Below, one piece after another: positions 1 through 9,259 of a stretch of DNA of 64,000 bases. How positions within the stretch are numbered: the first letter of the stretch is position 1; the number at the start of each line of letters is the position of its first letter. A program made the position numbers and the translations under genes. The notes under the pieces are model-generated. The model was not told where the DNA came from. It saw only the letters and a program-made list of their open reading frames with translations, and ran no database searches. Source of the stretch: an uncultured Pseudomonadales bacterium (lineage in GTDB: Bacteria > Pseudomonadota > Gammaproteobacteria > Pseudomonadales > Pseudohongiellaceae); assembly GCA_943789335.1 (NCBI GenBank), contig CALSTS010000003.1, positions 94,774 through 158,773 on the forward strand, in the 5' to 3' direction.

Positions 1-435
1 CCTGCTTCCTGGCGCACTCGCTACGCAAACATTCCCGCACCTTTGCAGGCATATGCAAAGTATGCCGAAGCACGCCTGCGTGACCAAAAGTGGACTTATC
101 TTGGCTTGAATATTTTTTATCAATTAAACTTAACTAAAGCACAAATTCCCATGCTTGCATTTGGACAACGTATAGAGAATTTAGTGTCTTTACTGGCTGT
201 TGTTTATACGAGTGCATCAGCCTCTGAAGATACTCAGGCTATAGCAGCCCTACAGGCTGAAATTCTTAAGCAAAAAATAAAACAGAATCGAGTATTAAGA
301 AAACTCAGATCCATTGAAATGCTTCGAAAAAGAGTTCACAAGGTGTCTGATTTTATAAGCAAGAATCAATGTGAAATACTAAATAATTTAGAACCTCATC
401 CGATTCCACATGCTTGGGATGAAGTTGGAAATTGA
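1..435 (+). CDS. Unrecognised protein, C-terminal part (gene enters from the left edge)
   Basis: The frame is open from base 1 to a TGA at 433-435, so about 144 C-terminal residues are visible and the start lies outside the window. The only candidate start inside is a TTG at 43, with no convincing ribosome site, so I treat the gene as cut by the edge. The visible part is mostly alpha-helical and basic, with a Lys/Arg-rich stretch around window residues 85-115 and no cysteine motif or signal. The helical end could fit the C-terminal bundle of an acyl-CoA dehydrogenase-like protein, but I do not recognise it and assign no function. Confidence 0.5.
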   Translation, partial: PASWRTRYANIPAPLQAYAKYAEARLRDQKWTYLGLNIFYQLNLTKAQIPMLAFGQRIENLVSLLAVVYTSASASEDTQAIAALQAEILKQKIKQNRVLRKLRSIEMLRKRVHKVSDFISKNQCEILNNLEPHPIPHAWDEVGN

Positions 436-461
436 AAGTTGAAAGTTGAATGTTGAATGTT
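432..461. repeat. 7-bp tandem repeat
   Basis: Four head-to-tail heptamers: two copies of TTGAAAG followed by two of TTGAATG. They overlap the last codons of the preceding gene and run into the gap before the convergent DUF6152-like gene. A slippage-prone microsatellite; no function can be read from it. Confidence 0.6.
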
Positions 462-465
462 AAAC

Positions 466-1539
466 CTATTCAAATTCAAGATGTCTGTTAGCTGCATCCA
501 GGTCACAGAGTTCTGATGTAAACTCATGATCTCGGATTGCCCTGTAACGACCCGCCTCAACCCGAGATTCTGTAAGATACACAGGGTCGGTTAAGGTATA
601 AGTAAAACTCATTTCAAAACCATCGTTTTCTAATTTATAAACTTCGGTAATATGTTTTTCGGTACTTGAATCGAGCCCTCTGGTAATCCCCCAAGGAGTT
701 TGAGCGAATCCGCTCGTTTCAATAATCAAGCTGCCATCTTCGTCAATACGCCCATAAGAATAGCCAAGTTCATTAGGGGTATAGTCAGACGGTGGCGACG
801 CCTGATCAAAATGAATCATACGTGTCTGAGGCGACATTTCTTTTTCCATCAACAATGCATTATCGGACCAAACCCAGCGTTGCGCATAAGGCCAGGTAAT
901 AATCCTTGGCACTGACAGAGGAATACAGCTTAAGTAGGGATCATCATTTAGATCGAAATTGGAAACTTGCGCCCGACCAAGCTCAGTGAGAGGTAATTCA
1001 GTCGGCGCATCAAAACCTGAGCCAACGAGCGCAGCTCGTAGAGCCGCCTCAGGAGAGACTGTCGACATCCGAGTCCACGTTGCTGAGAAATCAGTTGAGC
1101 CTAGTTGAGCGCGCCGATCAGGGACATCTGGGACAATGCCATCGACGCCTTCGGGCTCCCTGAACGAATAAAATAACTTTCCGTCACCTAGAACTAAATA
1201 GTCAAGCAGGGCGAAATTTTTGCTCTCATCTGTCGACGGGTTTGCCACAACGCGAACTTGATCACCGGGCGCTAAAGAATCTTGTTGCCAGCCATTACCT
1301 AGTAAACCTGAAACGGAATGTGACTCCAAGGTCCACTGTTCAGTTTCTCCTTGTGCATTAACAGCATCTACCACGATAAACACATGCGGGTTGCGCCACA
1401 GAAAATTAGATATTGTGCCTTGTAGTTCTATCGAGTTATCAAGCTGAAACATTGCTCGTGAATGGTGAGCGTACAGCGGCTGATTTACAGTTGTGGCTGT
1501 TAGTAGAATGATAGTCAGAAAGGCAAACTGTTTTATCAT
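466..1539 (-). CDS. Secreted DUF6152-like protein
   Basis: 357 residues with a Sec signal peptide (residues 1 to about 24, ending near LYAHHS). The mature start matches DUF6152: a HHS motif followed by a beta-rich domain with the WRNPHVFI segment at about 49-56. Residues 190-350 form a second domain with Asp-Asp-Pro-Tyr, a Cys-Ile-Pro segment, Tyr-Gly-Arg, and a late DPVYLTE motif. That second domain recurs in the proteins at 9260-10042 and 11109-11948. DUF6152 has no established reaction; copper or haem binding through the N-terminal histidines would be speculation. The ATG at 1539 follows AAGGGAA on the minus strand. Monocistronic, with heptamer repeats on both sides. Confidence 0.75.
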   Translation of the reverse strand: MIKQFAFLTIILLTATTVNQPLYAHHSRAMFQLDNSIELQGTISNFLWRNPHVFIVVDAVNAQGETEQWTLESHSVSGLLGNGWQQDSLAPGDQVRVVANPSTDESKNFALLDYLVLGDGKLFYSFREPEGVDGIVPDVPDRRAQLGSTDFSATWTRMSTVSPEAALRAALVGSGFDAPTELPLTELGRAQVSNFDLNDDPYLSCIPLSVPRIITWPYAQRWVWSDNALLMEKEMSPQTRMIHFDQASPPSDYTPNELGYSYGRIDEDGSLIIETSGFAQTPWGITRGLDSSTEKHITEVYKLENDGFEMSFTYTLTDPVYLTESRVEAGRYRAIRDHEFTSELCDLDAANRHLEFE

Positions 1540-1573
1540 GATATTTATTCCCTTATATCTACTTAAAGTGTTA

Positions 1574-1601
1574 AGTGAAAAGTGAAAAGTGAAAAGTGAA
1601 A
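1574..1601. repeat. 7-bp tandem repeat AGTGAAA
   Basis: Four perfect AGTGAAA units lie just upstream of the DUF6152-like gene, between it and the small cytochrome gene. Copy-number change here could alter promoter spacing, but no promoter was recognised. Confidence 0.65.
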
Positions 1602-1663
1602 AGCAGAAAGTAGCAACTAGAATCTAGTTTGTCATTTTTATTAGTCGTTTAGTAATTGCTTCT

Positions 1664-2017
1664 TTAATTGTTAAGAGCGCCCTCTTCAATCCATTCTTTT
1701 ATTAGCGATAGTTCTTCACTAGTTACTGCTTCTCCATCCTGCGGCATTTCTCCCGTTTCAATCATCTCAAGCATATAACTCGTTGCTGGATCACTAGGAT
1801 TAATGATTATGCCAAATTCAGAGCCCTGCATAAGTTCTTCATAGTTAACAACTGTCAGCATCACTTCAGGATTCTCATCACCATGACATTCACTGCATTT
1901 ATTTTTAAGAATCGGCAATATTTGCGTTTCGAAACTGATGCCTTCAGCAGATGCCAGCGGCAAGGAGCTAAAAGTAAAAATAACACCATTAAGAATTACT
2001 ATATATATTTTTTTCAT
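1664..2017 (-). CDS. Small secreted one-haem c-type cytochrome
   Basis: 117 residues with a signal peptide (1 to about 24, ending SAEG) and one CXXCH motif (CSECH at about 41-45), the covalent haem c site. The spacing ILPILKNKCSECHG, followed by acidic loops and a GEMPQDG segment that supplies a possible axial Met, resembles the small cytochrome domains of planctomycete-type proteins (PSCyt1 class). Probably a periplasmic electron carrier; its partner is unknown. The ATG has only a weak ribosome site. No operon partner on either side. Confidence 0.75.
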   Translation of the reverse strand: MKKIYIVILNGVIFTFSSLPLASAEGISFETQILPILKNKCSECHGDENPEVMLTVVNYEELMQGSEFGIIINPSDPATSYMLEMIETGEMPQDGEAVTSEELSLIKEWIEEGALNN

Positions 2018-2225
2018 ATATTTAAGTTGAAAGCATTTGGAATGTTTAATTTTAAATTCGTTATCAAGTTTTAATGCAACAAAACCCTACTAATAATTTC
2101 TCCTGAGAGTTTCAGGTTCGCAAGACAATAAGATCTCGATTAAAAGTATATGAAGGGAAATGTTTGGTTAACGAGCTTTTGATTTAACAAATAATGAGAT
2201 CTAGTAGTACTAGTCATAATAATAT

Positions 2226-2774
2226 TTACCATACGATGCGGAAAACATCTGGGCCTTTTCCTGTATCTGGATCCCTATTTGCAATTAGAGTTATTTCAGT
2301 TTCCACCTCATACATTGTAGAGAGCCCTTTGATAAGTCCAACAACAAAATTTTGAAGCCCTGGTCTATGTGTTATGTAATGTAAATCAAGACTGTTAACA
2401 GCGATATTATGAACTTCAAAAGTCGGAGGGATGAGCTCAGGAAATACCATACTTACTCTTGTATGAAAATTTGGTAGGTTTAATAAGAATTCTTTAAGAT
2501 TATTGCCTCCTGCGCGCATTAGTCCACCATAACCTTCCATGGCTGTTACCAACACCCAAAATTTTCCAAATTCTATTAGAATTAGTTCGGCGTCAATATT
2601 TAGGTATTTACTTGACGCATCGACAAGATCATAAGTTATGCTATCAGGGTAAGATGTATTACTTAAAAAAAGATCCTCTTTAACGTTTGCTGCATTTTTG
2701 ATAGCTTCCCACGCATCTTCACCGTGATCTCGTGTAACCATTTGTTGAATAGCTTTATTTACCATTCCATACAT
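2226..2774 (-). CDS. H-NOX haem gas-sensor protein
   Basis: 182 residues, the usual length of a stand-alone bacterial H-NOX (haem-nitric oxide/oxygen binding) domain. It starts with the family MYGMVN signature, has the proximal haem-ligand histidine at His104 (NFHTRVS) and the propionate-binding motif at 133-137 (YITHR). The usual motif is Tyr-x-Ser-x-Arg; here Thr135 replaces Ser. Such proteins bind NO and regulate a partner kinase or cyclase. The gene starts 15 bp after the kinase stop and shares its transcript; AGGG precedes the ATG. No obvious distal-pocket tyrosine can be assigned by eye, so NO rather than O2 sensing is an inference. Confidence 0.93.
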   Translation of the reverse strand: MYGMVNKAIQQMVTRDHGEDAWEAIKNAANVKEDLFLSNTSYPDSITYDLVDASSKYLNIDAELILIEFGKFWVLVTAMEGYGGLMRAGGNNLKEFLLNLPNFHTRVSMVFPELIPPTFEVHNIAVNSLDLHYITHRPGLQNFVVGLIKGLSTMYEVETEITLIANRDPDTGKGPDVFRIVW

Positions 2775-2789
2775 AATTTTAACCCTACA

Positions 2790-4430
2790 TTAAAGATCGA
2801 AAGTATTTTGATTAATGTTTGTGGATAGAGGTATATAAAAATAGACTGTTGTGCCTAATCCATACGATGAATTCACTCTTAAATGGCCTCCAATTTGCCT
2901 AATGTATCCTTGTACAAAAGAAAGCCCCATTCCTTGAGTAGTCTTTATTTTAGTCGTATAAAAAGGGTCAAATATAAGATTCAGATTATCTGTTTTTATT
3001 CCTTTTCCATTATCTTTTATGCGAATACAAATATAATCAGAGGTTTTAATATCTTCATCTATTAATTCTTGTTCAAGAGCAACATAAGTGTCAATTTTGA
3101 TGGAGGGGCTTTTTGTATTTACTAACGCTTCTGAACTATTTTTTAAAATATTAATAAGGCAAGTGGGAAATGCTTTTTTATCACCTTCCATTATTAAAGG
3201 TAAATGACTTAAATTTAGTGTAATTATAGATTTATCAATATCTTGATAATCATCTTGATGAATCACATTATAAATAAGTTCATTAATGTCATAATTTTTC
3301 TTGGAGAGGTATTGCTGACCACTGAAGGAAAGCATTGAATTTGTAATCTTACTAATTAACGTTGATTGCTCATCAATATTTTTTAAAATTGTTTTTATTG
3401 ACCCTGTTTCATCTTTAACCAGATCGGCTGCAATATAATCAATTGCTTCATCAACATTAGTGTGAATTCCTTGTAGTAAATCATTAATTTGGTGTGCAAT
3501 TTGGCCAGTCAACAAACTGACTGCCATTGATTTTTCATTTTCTCTCATAATAGATTCAAGTTTTAATTCATTAGTTATATCTCGAAAAACATGACAGTAA
3601 CTTTTAACACTATTGTTCAAGTCTGTTATTGGGGAAATTGTTAATTTGATAATATTTTCATTTACTTTATCGTTAGTATTTATTATTTTTGTTTCATATC
3701 TCTGACCACTGATTAGATTTTGGTTGTCATATATTCCTTCTAACTGAAAAAGATCGCAAAGATTTTTTTTATCATAATCATCAATTTTAATACCTGTTAT
3801 ATTCTGGACTCCCTCATTCCAGATATTAATATTACCATTTAGGTCTGTCATCAATATACCAAGACAAGTACTGTCCAGTAGAGTCTGTAGAGATTTTTCA
3901 CTTGTATCTAATAATTTAACTGCTTCCTCTAATTGAGTTTTCTTTTTATCAAGCATGACTCCATATTCTTGCAAATCGGAAAATGTTTGTTTTTGCAACT
4001 GAAGAGCCATCAACATGTCACCCATAGAATCATGACTAGAAAAATCAGATAGATCTAACTTTAGATCTTTCAATTCTTCAGCTGAAGTTACCCAAGGAAT
4101 ACCAATAATAGCGTAAATATCATCTTCAGGAATATATTCAAATATTACGCGCATTTGCAGTAATGAAGATTTATTTTTTAGAATATAGAAGTCAATATTT
4201 TTATAATCATCAAATATTTTATCAACATTTAATTCAATATTTTTAGGTAGAACTACTTCAAATAATTCTCTTATATCTTTTTGATAAATATCCGGCATCA
4301 CCTTCAACAAACTTACTCCTGAAGAAATGATTGAGTAGCTTTTATCAAAGAGAACATGAAAGGGGAAAAGCTTATTAAACAAAATATTGTTTATAGCCAC
4401 CCCTTGGCTCTGATTATAATCTGTCGTCAT
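2790..4430 (-). CDS. H-NOX-associated sensor histidine kinase
   Basis: 546 residues, cytoplasmic, no membrane segment. Residues about 8-160 match the H-NOX-associated (HNOBA) domain, followed by a coiled coil (about 145-185), a PAS domain (about 183-290), a dimerisation/phosphoacceptor helix with His313 (GQIAHQIND) and a catalytic ATPase domain: N-box around Asn427/Asn431, DNGKGI at 473-478, DPFYTT at 488-493, GMGLS at 500-504. All key residues are present, so it should autophosphorylate under control of the H-NOX encoded next. No receiver domain is fused and no response regulator gene adjoins; the partner is elsewhere or lost. AT-rich sequence upstream. Confidence 0.93.
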   Translation of the reverse strand: MTTDYNQSQGVAINNILFNKLFPFHVLFDKSYSIISSGVSLLKVMPDIYQKDIRELFEVVLPKNIELNVDKIFDDYKNIDFYILKNKSSLLQMRVIFEYIPEDDIYAIIGIPWVTSAEELKDLKLDLSDFSSHDSMGDMLMALQLQKQTFSDLQEYGVMLDKKKTQLEEAVKLLDTSEKSLQTLLDSTCLGILMTDLNGNINIWNEGVQNITGIKIDDYDKKNLCDLFQLEGIYDNQNLISGQRYETKIINTNDKVNENIIKLTISPITDLNNSVKSYCHVFRDITNELKLESIMRENEKSMAVSLLTGQIAHQINDLLQGIHTNVDEAIDYIAADLVKDETGSIKTILKNIDEQSTLISKITNSMLSFSGQQYLSKKNYDINELIYNVIHQDDYQDIDKSIITLNLSHLPLIMEGDKKAFPTCLINILKNSSEALVNTKSPSIKIDTYVALEQELIDEDIKTSDYICIRIKDNGKGIKTDNLNLIFDPFYTTKIKTTQGMGLSFVQGYIRQIGGHLRVNSSYGLGTTVYFYIPLSTNINQNTFDL

Positions 4431-5056
4431 ATTTGTGTTTATTTCTATTGAATTATAATTAATATTTTTGAAATTAAATTATCTTTGAAGTTATTGAGTA
4501 TTTAAGGCGATAAAAGTTTTGGGGAATAGCAACCCTATACAATATGTACGCCGATATCCGAAACCTCTTTTAGCTGGAGTTTATTTTCAAAATTACAAGC
4601 GATATTTTATAAAATTTATTTGAACTATATATATCGAAAACGAACGAAAAAAATAATAGGGCAATTTAAAACTTATCAGGCATGTATTCAATGATTGCCT
4701 TATAATTGCAAACTGGAATATGAATTCTAACTCCTACATTTACATAAATAATAACTTTACCACACAGACACACCCCTCCCTGCAGAAAAAATCAGGAGAA
4801 TTTTATAATTTTTCACAAGAGAATAAATGCGGATTCACAAGTTATTCATCATATAAAAAGCTTTTCCAAAAAACACGTACTTGTTCTGTCGATATATTGA
4901 ATTTTTAGAAAGATAGCTCTGAAATATTAAATAGATTAAGTATATTTCAAATTATCAACAAAGATATTTTTATATATGCAGGATTTCAAATTTTTTTCAA
5001 TTATTGATGTATTTTGCATATTATGGCAGCAAACAATGCAGCTCCTCTATCGATAA
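4431..5056. other. AT-rich gap without a supportable gene
   Basis: About 620 bp between the kinase gene and a GGDEF remnant. Very AT-rich with many homopolymer runs; it presumably holds the promoter of the kinase-H-NOX operon, but I could not pick one out with confidence. A 62-codon reading frame at 4720-4908 has no ribosome site and no recognisable product. The right part may be decayed sequence of the cyclase whose end survives at 5057-5278. Confidence 0.6.
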
Positions 5057-5278
5057 CCGCCTGAGCTTGATCATGAAAAGGCGCTTGATTTGATCGAACG
5101 CATTCACAGGAATACCGAGTCTCATACAATCAATTTTGAAGGTAAAAGTATTAAAGCAAGCATCAGCTTGTGTCTATCCACTTACTCAGAACATTGTGAC
5201 GATTCTGAAAAGCTCATAAAAGCTTGCGATGATGCCATGTATGCAGCCAAGAAAATGGGCGTAATCAGGTTAAGTTAG
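5057..5278 (+). pseudogene. Remnant of a GGDEF diguanylate cyclase domain (C-terminal end only)
   Basis: Open after a TAA at 5054-5056 and ending at TAG 5276-5278. The roughly 73 codons encode the last part of a GGDEF domain: a helix with IERIHRNT, a beta strand with IKASISLCLSTYS, and the final helix with the family pattern Ala-x-Asp-Asp-Ala-Met-Tyr-x-Ala-Lys-Lys-x-Gly (ACDDAMYAAKKMG). The GGDEF active-site loop and everything upstream are missing, and there is no start codon context. It lies beside the H-NOX/kinase pair, and H-NOX proteins often act with cyclic-di-GMP enzymes, so it may be what is left of an output partner; that link is an inference. Confidence 0.7.
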
Positions 5279-5353
5279 CAGGTCAAAAAACTAAAATTTT
5301 AGGATTTATCGACAAGAGCATCAATTTACCAGTGTCATGATACTGTCACCACC

Positions 5354-5845
5354 CTAATTCAGCAGCTCCTCAGCCACCGCAAGTCCAGCCTTTGCACATT
5401 CATCGTCCATTGGCTGGCTTGACCCCGAACTCGCTACGGCGCCGATAATCTCACCATTGTACCGAATGGGCACGCCACCGCCGAGCGCGAGAATCCCTGG
5501 AACATCACGTTGCGCGCCTCCCATCGGATCTGCTGCTGTGTCTTCCTGAAACTCGAATGTCGTGCGACGAAATAGCACCGCTGTCTGCGCTTTACTTTGA
5601 GCCATTTCGATGGTCAATGGATGTGCCAGCTCATCACGTAACACGACCAGCAGATTACCCGAACGGTCTATCACCGCTACTGAAGTATGGAATCCCTGAG
5701 AAGTGCAGGCTTCCAGTGCTGCCTCGGCGATAAGCTTTGCCGATGAAAGTGGTAAGATAACTTGGCTTGAGACTCCTTGAGCAAAGGTAAGCGAAGACAT
5801 AAGCATCATTCCGAGTATCGATGGTAATACTAATGTTTTTTTCAT
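5354..5845 (-). CDS. Secreted GlcG/HbpS-family protein
   Basis: 163 residues from the ATG at 5845, preceded by GGAG at good spacing; a longer frame to 5899 adds 18 residues in front of the signal peptide and is less likely. Signal peptide 1 to about 22 (LTFAQG). The rest is a GlcG/HbpS domain: an Ala-rich helix, AVIDRSGNLLVVLRD, a helix with AQSKAQTAV, then a glycine-rich GILALGGGVPI loop, GEIIGAVASSG and a final DDECAKAGL helix. Some family members bind haem or corrinoids; the ligand here is unknown. It precedes genes of similar exported enzymes but has its own start signals. Confidence 0.85.
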   Translation of the reverse strand: MKKTLVLPSILGMMLMSSLTFAQGVSSQVILPLSSAKLIAEAALEACTSQGFHTSVAVIDRSGNLLVVLRDELAHPLTIEMAQSKAQTAVLFRRTTFEFQEDTAADPMGGAQRDVPGILALGGGVPIRYNGEIIGAVASSGSSQPMDDECAKAGLAVAEELLN

Positions 5846-5979
5846 TTTTTCATCTCCGATTTTTTTTCGAGCTAGAGTATAAGGCGAACAAACATTCACT
5901 TACAAACGCGCTACCACCTCTAGCTAAATATGAAACACTTAGATAAGAAACGATTTGTAAAAAAGAAAAATCTCGAAGC

Positions 5980-7326
5980 TTAAAACCGAACACCATGCTT
6001 AAACACCATTTCCGGGTCTTGTAATACACTCATGTTTTGCAAAGGGTTTCCATGAACTACTATCACATCCGCTAGCTTTCCGGCCGTCAGAGTACCGACT
6101 AAATCATCAACGCCCATAAGCTGAGCAGGTAATGCTGTCGCTGCATAAATCGTTTGCATCGGGTCAATACCCAGGACATTAACCCAGGTCAGCATTTCCT
6201 GCCACATGGCTTGCGCATGTGGATTTCCGCTCAGGCCACCATCCGTGCCGACCAAGAGTGTTACGCCCGCTTCTTGCAACTGGGTGATTTTACGTTTGAC
6301 TGTATCAATTGAAGTGACTCTGGGATTATAGCTTTGCAAGGCAGTTTGTATGTCTTCAATAATAGCTTGAGGTAATCCCAAGTAATTTTCAGGATCGTCG
6401 AGCAATTCCAGATCTTCTATAGCCCTACCCGCTCGGAGTTGAATGCCGACTGTTGGGGTCCAGTAGAGTTCGTTACCACTGGCTAAACGGGCCCTTATCA
6501 AACTCATCACACTGTCCGGGAATTCATCACTGGCTGCGCCGATATGTTGAAATTCGTCAATATTACCCGCAAGGCCAATTTCTATTTCCGCATCGGTTCT
6601 GCCATGAGCGGTCACCAGTAAGCCTTGAGCATGAGCTATATCAGTCACAGTACGAACATCGTCAATACTAAGCTGCTCTGCCCCACTTATCTTCAGTATG
6701 TCCGCTTCAAGCTCGACTAAAGCCCTTGCTTCGGCCATCGCATTAGCTGTGCCGGAAATATTGCGTCGGTAATATTGCGCCCATTCAGGGAAAGGTGAGG
6801 CCAGCTGCGGCCCAGAGGCATACAGTGTTGGGCCAGGAATTTCATTACTAGCAATTTGTTGTCTTATTTGAAAAATCGCTTCCGGCGGTGCGCCCAGATC
6901 ACGAGCACTGGTGACACCAGACTGCAGCAACTGTAAGGCCGTTGCCGGCATAATGGTCTCAGCAAATTGATCAGTATAAGTTTGATGCCAATAAGGAAAA
7001 TTTGTATGCCCCGCGTACAGTAAATGCACATGCATATCCCATAACCCCGGCATCATCGTTCTGCCTTCTGTTGAAATGACTGCATAGTCTGTAGGTATGG
7101 CTAAACTTCCAAGCTGACCGACTGCCTCGATTACACCGTTATTGATTAACAGGATCGCATTGTCTAATGGTGCCGCCCCAGAGCCATCGATTAAAGTGCC
7201 TCCGGTCAGAGCAAATTTAGTTCCTGTTGAATCAACAGTTACAGAATTCTGAGCCATCAATGCCGGTGAACAGACCAAGCCAGTAACTAAAACTAATAAC
7301 TGAGAAATAGATTTAATTTTGAACAT
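5980..7326 (-). CDS. Secreted metal-dependent amidohydrolase
   Basis: 448 residues with a signal peptide (1 to about 25, ALMAQN). Amidohydrolase-superfamily fold: a beta-sandwich start with TLIDGSG and MPGLWDMHVHLL supplying the first His-x-His metal pair, the ILKISG strand where a metal-bridging Lys sits, VTAHG and EFQHIG for the next two histidines, and VGTDGGL for the catalytic Asp. This set is typical of imidazolonepropionase/prolidase-like enzymes that cut cyclic amides or dipeptide-like bonds; the substrate cannot be told. GGAG lies upstream of the ATG, and a hairpin terminator separates it from the gene before. Confidence 0.88.
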   Translation of the reverse strand: MFKIKSISQLLVLVTGLVCSPALMAQNSVTVDSTGTKFALTGGTLIDGSGAAPLDNAILLINNGVIEAVGQLGSLAIPTDYAVISTEGRTMMPGLWDMHVHLLYAGHTNFPYWHQTYTDQFAETIMPATALQLLQSGVTSARDLGAPPEAIFQIRQQIASNEIPGPTLYASGPQLASPFPEWAQYYRRNISGTANAMAEARALVELEADILKISGAEQLSIDDVRTVTDIAHAQGLLVTAHGRTDAEIEIGLAGNIDEFQHIGAASDEFPDSVMSLIRARLASGNELYWTPTVGIQLRAGRAIEDLELLDDPENYLGLPQAIIEDIQTALQSYNPRVTSIDTVKRKITQLQEAGVTLLVGTDGGLSGNPHAQAMWQEMLTWVNVLGIDPMQTIYAATALPAQLMGVDDLVGTLTAGKLADVIVVHGNPLQNMSVLQDPEMVFKHGVRF

Positions 7327-7344
7327 AATACTTTTCTCCAGGGA

Positions 7345-7378
7345 TAAAAAAATTCACAGGGAAGGCCTGTGAATTTTT
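7345..7378 (-). terminator. Rho-independent terminator after the MBL lipoprotein gene
   Basis: Perfect inverted repeat AAATTCACAGG / CCTGTGAATTT with a four-base loop. Read on the minus strand it is followed by a run of seven T. It lies between the MBL lipoprotein gene (stop at 7418) and the amidohydrolase start (7326), so the two are separate transcription units or attenuated. Confidence 0.8.
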
Positions 7379-7417
7379 CCGGTACAAACGTATTATTAAA
7401 AATTATTCACAAGCAAA

Positions 7418-9091
7418 TTAACGTAAAAATGCCGGACAACCCGCAAAAAAGTTACCACTTTCTTCACGTTCCCCGCACCAGTCTTTTACGCGCTGAATAC
7501 CAGGATTGACCATGTCAATGACCTCATCATAAGTCATGACGCTCATATGCACAGGCACATTGATCTCAACATCAAGTCCACGATAGGCAATGTTATCTAG
7601 CCAACTGTCACCCCACCATTGCAGATCTTCCGCCGCTGTCGCAACATCAGCTTCGATAATCATTTTATGCTCGGGAATATAGGCAAATAAATTATCAGCG
7701 GTATGGTTATTGTTGATCGTATGGTAGAGCTCAACGCGCATGGTTTCGTCTTCAAGAATCATACTGTCATCCACAGGAATAAATTCCAGCTGCTCGCCAT
7801 TACGTTCTAGGTCATCCGGAAAGTTCGGTGCCGGATGTGAGACCATCTCTTCAAAAATTACGCCATTATTACGCCGTGAAATAACCGTGAGTCCTTCTGC
7901 CACTCCTTGCCGTAAACCACGGGTGTGATCAAAATGATGATGTGACACTATCACTTCAGTGACCGGCTTTTCAGGAACAATTGTTCTTGCCAAAGCCACT
8001 ACAGCACGAACGCGATCGATACCACCACCAACTTCATAAAGGGTCATGTGATCGGCAAATTCTATAACCATCGTGCCACCGGTAATACGCCAGATACCTC
8101 GAGCAACTGCTTCGATTTCCAGTGAATCCGGATTAAAGCCTCCTGGTATCTCCTGAGCCAGAACGGACGCCGGTGATGATAAATCCTGAATATCACTGTC
8201 TACATAATAGCCATCTACCCACATTTTCAAATATTCAGTATTGCGCCAATCCAGTTTGCTGTTGTAACCCAAGGGGAGATAGACCCCATCATAAGGAACG
8301 AAGCCACTGTAATGCGTTGTATAAGTGACTTCACCCAGATTTTGATCTGGACCTGCCCAGCTAATCCAGGCGGGCAAATTCATTGGTGGACGAATTGCCA
8401 AAGTCAGCTGATCACCTTCATCGAGGGTAATATCAACCAGTGTCAATCCGCCTTCCTCACGACGATTACTGACCCTGTCATCTGATTCAAGTGCAGCTCG
8501 AACAGTCACTAGCGGGTTGGTGTACATCCACATGCGTAGATCACGAACCTCTGCTTCGCTGCGTCTACTTGCGACACCCGCTTCGTTGAGGTTATAAGCC
8601 ACGTCACCATCAAGGCTGCCATCCAGTATTTGCCGTCTCAGTGCAAAGTCATGGCCTCGGTAAATCGCAAAAGGAAACAGGTCGTTGTTGCGTTCCTGTT
8701 GGTAGTACCGATTATTTTCAAGATCGTAGATACGGCGTAAATCATTGGCCTGAATATATTTCTGGGGGGCATTTGGTAAAGCGGTGATATTCCCGCCACC
8801 ATTCTGATACGCATAATGTGCGTAACCCATCATGGTGATATTGCGCACAGCACTAATACGCTCAACACCACCCATGGCTTCCGCCACCGCTACGATAGCT
8901 TCTTGTGCAGTGCTACCAGGAACATTTCCACTGGCAGCGGAATCCATCACACTGGTTGCGGGGCTTGCTGCCGCCATTGCAGAACTGTCTGACATGGGAA
9001 CCGTTGCCTGTACTGGCATTTCAGTTTCTGGAGCGCAGGAACAAAGCAATAAAATTATAGGAATTACAATAAACAGATTATTTATTTTCAT
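7418..9091 (-). CDS. MBL-fold hydrolase lipoprotein
   Basis: 557 residues. The N-terminus has a lipobox ending at Cys19 (LLLCSC), so the protein should be a membrane-anchored lipoprotein. About 50 Ala/Ser/Pro-rich residues follow, then a roughly 250-residue beta-rich domain, and a C-terminal metallo-beta-lactamase fold with the zinc motif HHHFDH (VSHHHFDHTRG), a later NNNHTADN histidine and an EADV aspartate. The N-terminal half resembles the extra domain of large periplasmic MBL proteins of uncertain substrate. Start ATG preceded by AGGT. A terminator follows the stop. Confidence 0.85.
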   Translation of the reverse strand: MKINNLFIVIPIILLLCSCAPETEMPVQATVPMSDSSAMAAASPATSVMDSAASGNVPGSTAQEAIVAVAEAMGGVERISAVRNITMMGYAHYAYQNGGGNITALPNAPQKYIQANDLRRIYDLENNRYYQQERNNDLFPFAIYRGHDFALRRQILDGSLDGDVAYNLNEAGVASRRSEAEVRDLRMWMYTNPLVTVRAALESDDRVSNRREEGGLTLVDITLDEGDQLTLAIRPPMNLPAWISWAGPDQNLGEVTYTTHYSGFVPYDGVYLPLGYNSKLDWRNTEYLKMWVDGYYVDSDIQDLSSPASVLAQEIPGGFNPDSLEIEAVARGIWRITGGTMVIEFADHMTLYEVGGGIDRVRAVVALARTIVPEKPVTEVIVSHHHFDHTRGLRQGVAEGLTVISRRNNGVIFEEMVSHPAPNFPDDLERNGEQLEFIPVDDSMILEDETMRVELYHTINNNHTADNLFAYIPEHKMIIEADVATAAEDLQWWGDSWLDNIAYRGLDVEINVPVHMSVMTYDEVIDMVNPGIQRVKDWCGEREESGNFFAGCPAFLR

Positions 9092-9259
9092 TATTAAAAC
9101 CTCATTTTTGTATTAGTATTTTTTATTAAGTTTTAAAAGCGTTCTTTGTGTACAGTGCAGCATATAAAATACACTTCTTACTTAAAGCCTGATTAAAAGA
9201 GAGTCATGGTCTTTTAATTTTCCCTAATTCCACAAAATTTCAACAAATTTAATATTAGT

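Noticed and set aside
4720..4908. 62-codon frame on the plus strand in the gap after the kinase gene
   Set aside because: No ribosome site, composition like the AT-rich flank, and no protein-like pattern.
9190..9222. Hairpin ATTAAAAGA / TCTTTTAAT downstream of the gene at 9260
   Set aside because: Stem is nearly all A-T and no T run follows on the minus strand, so it is not a convincing terminator.
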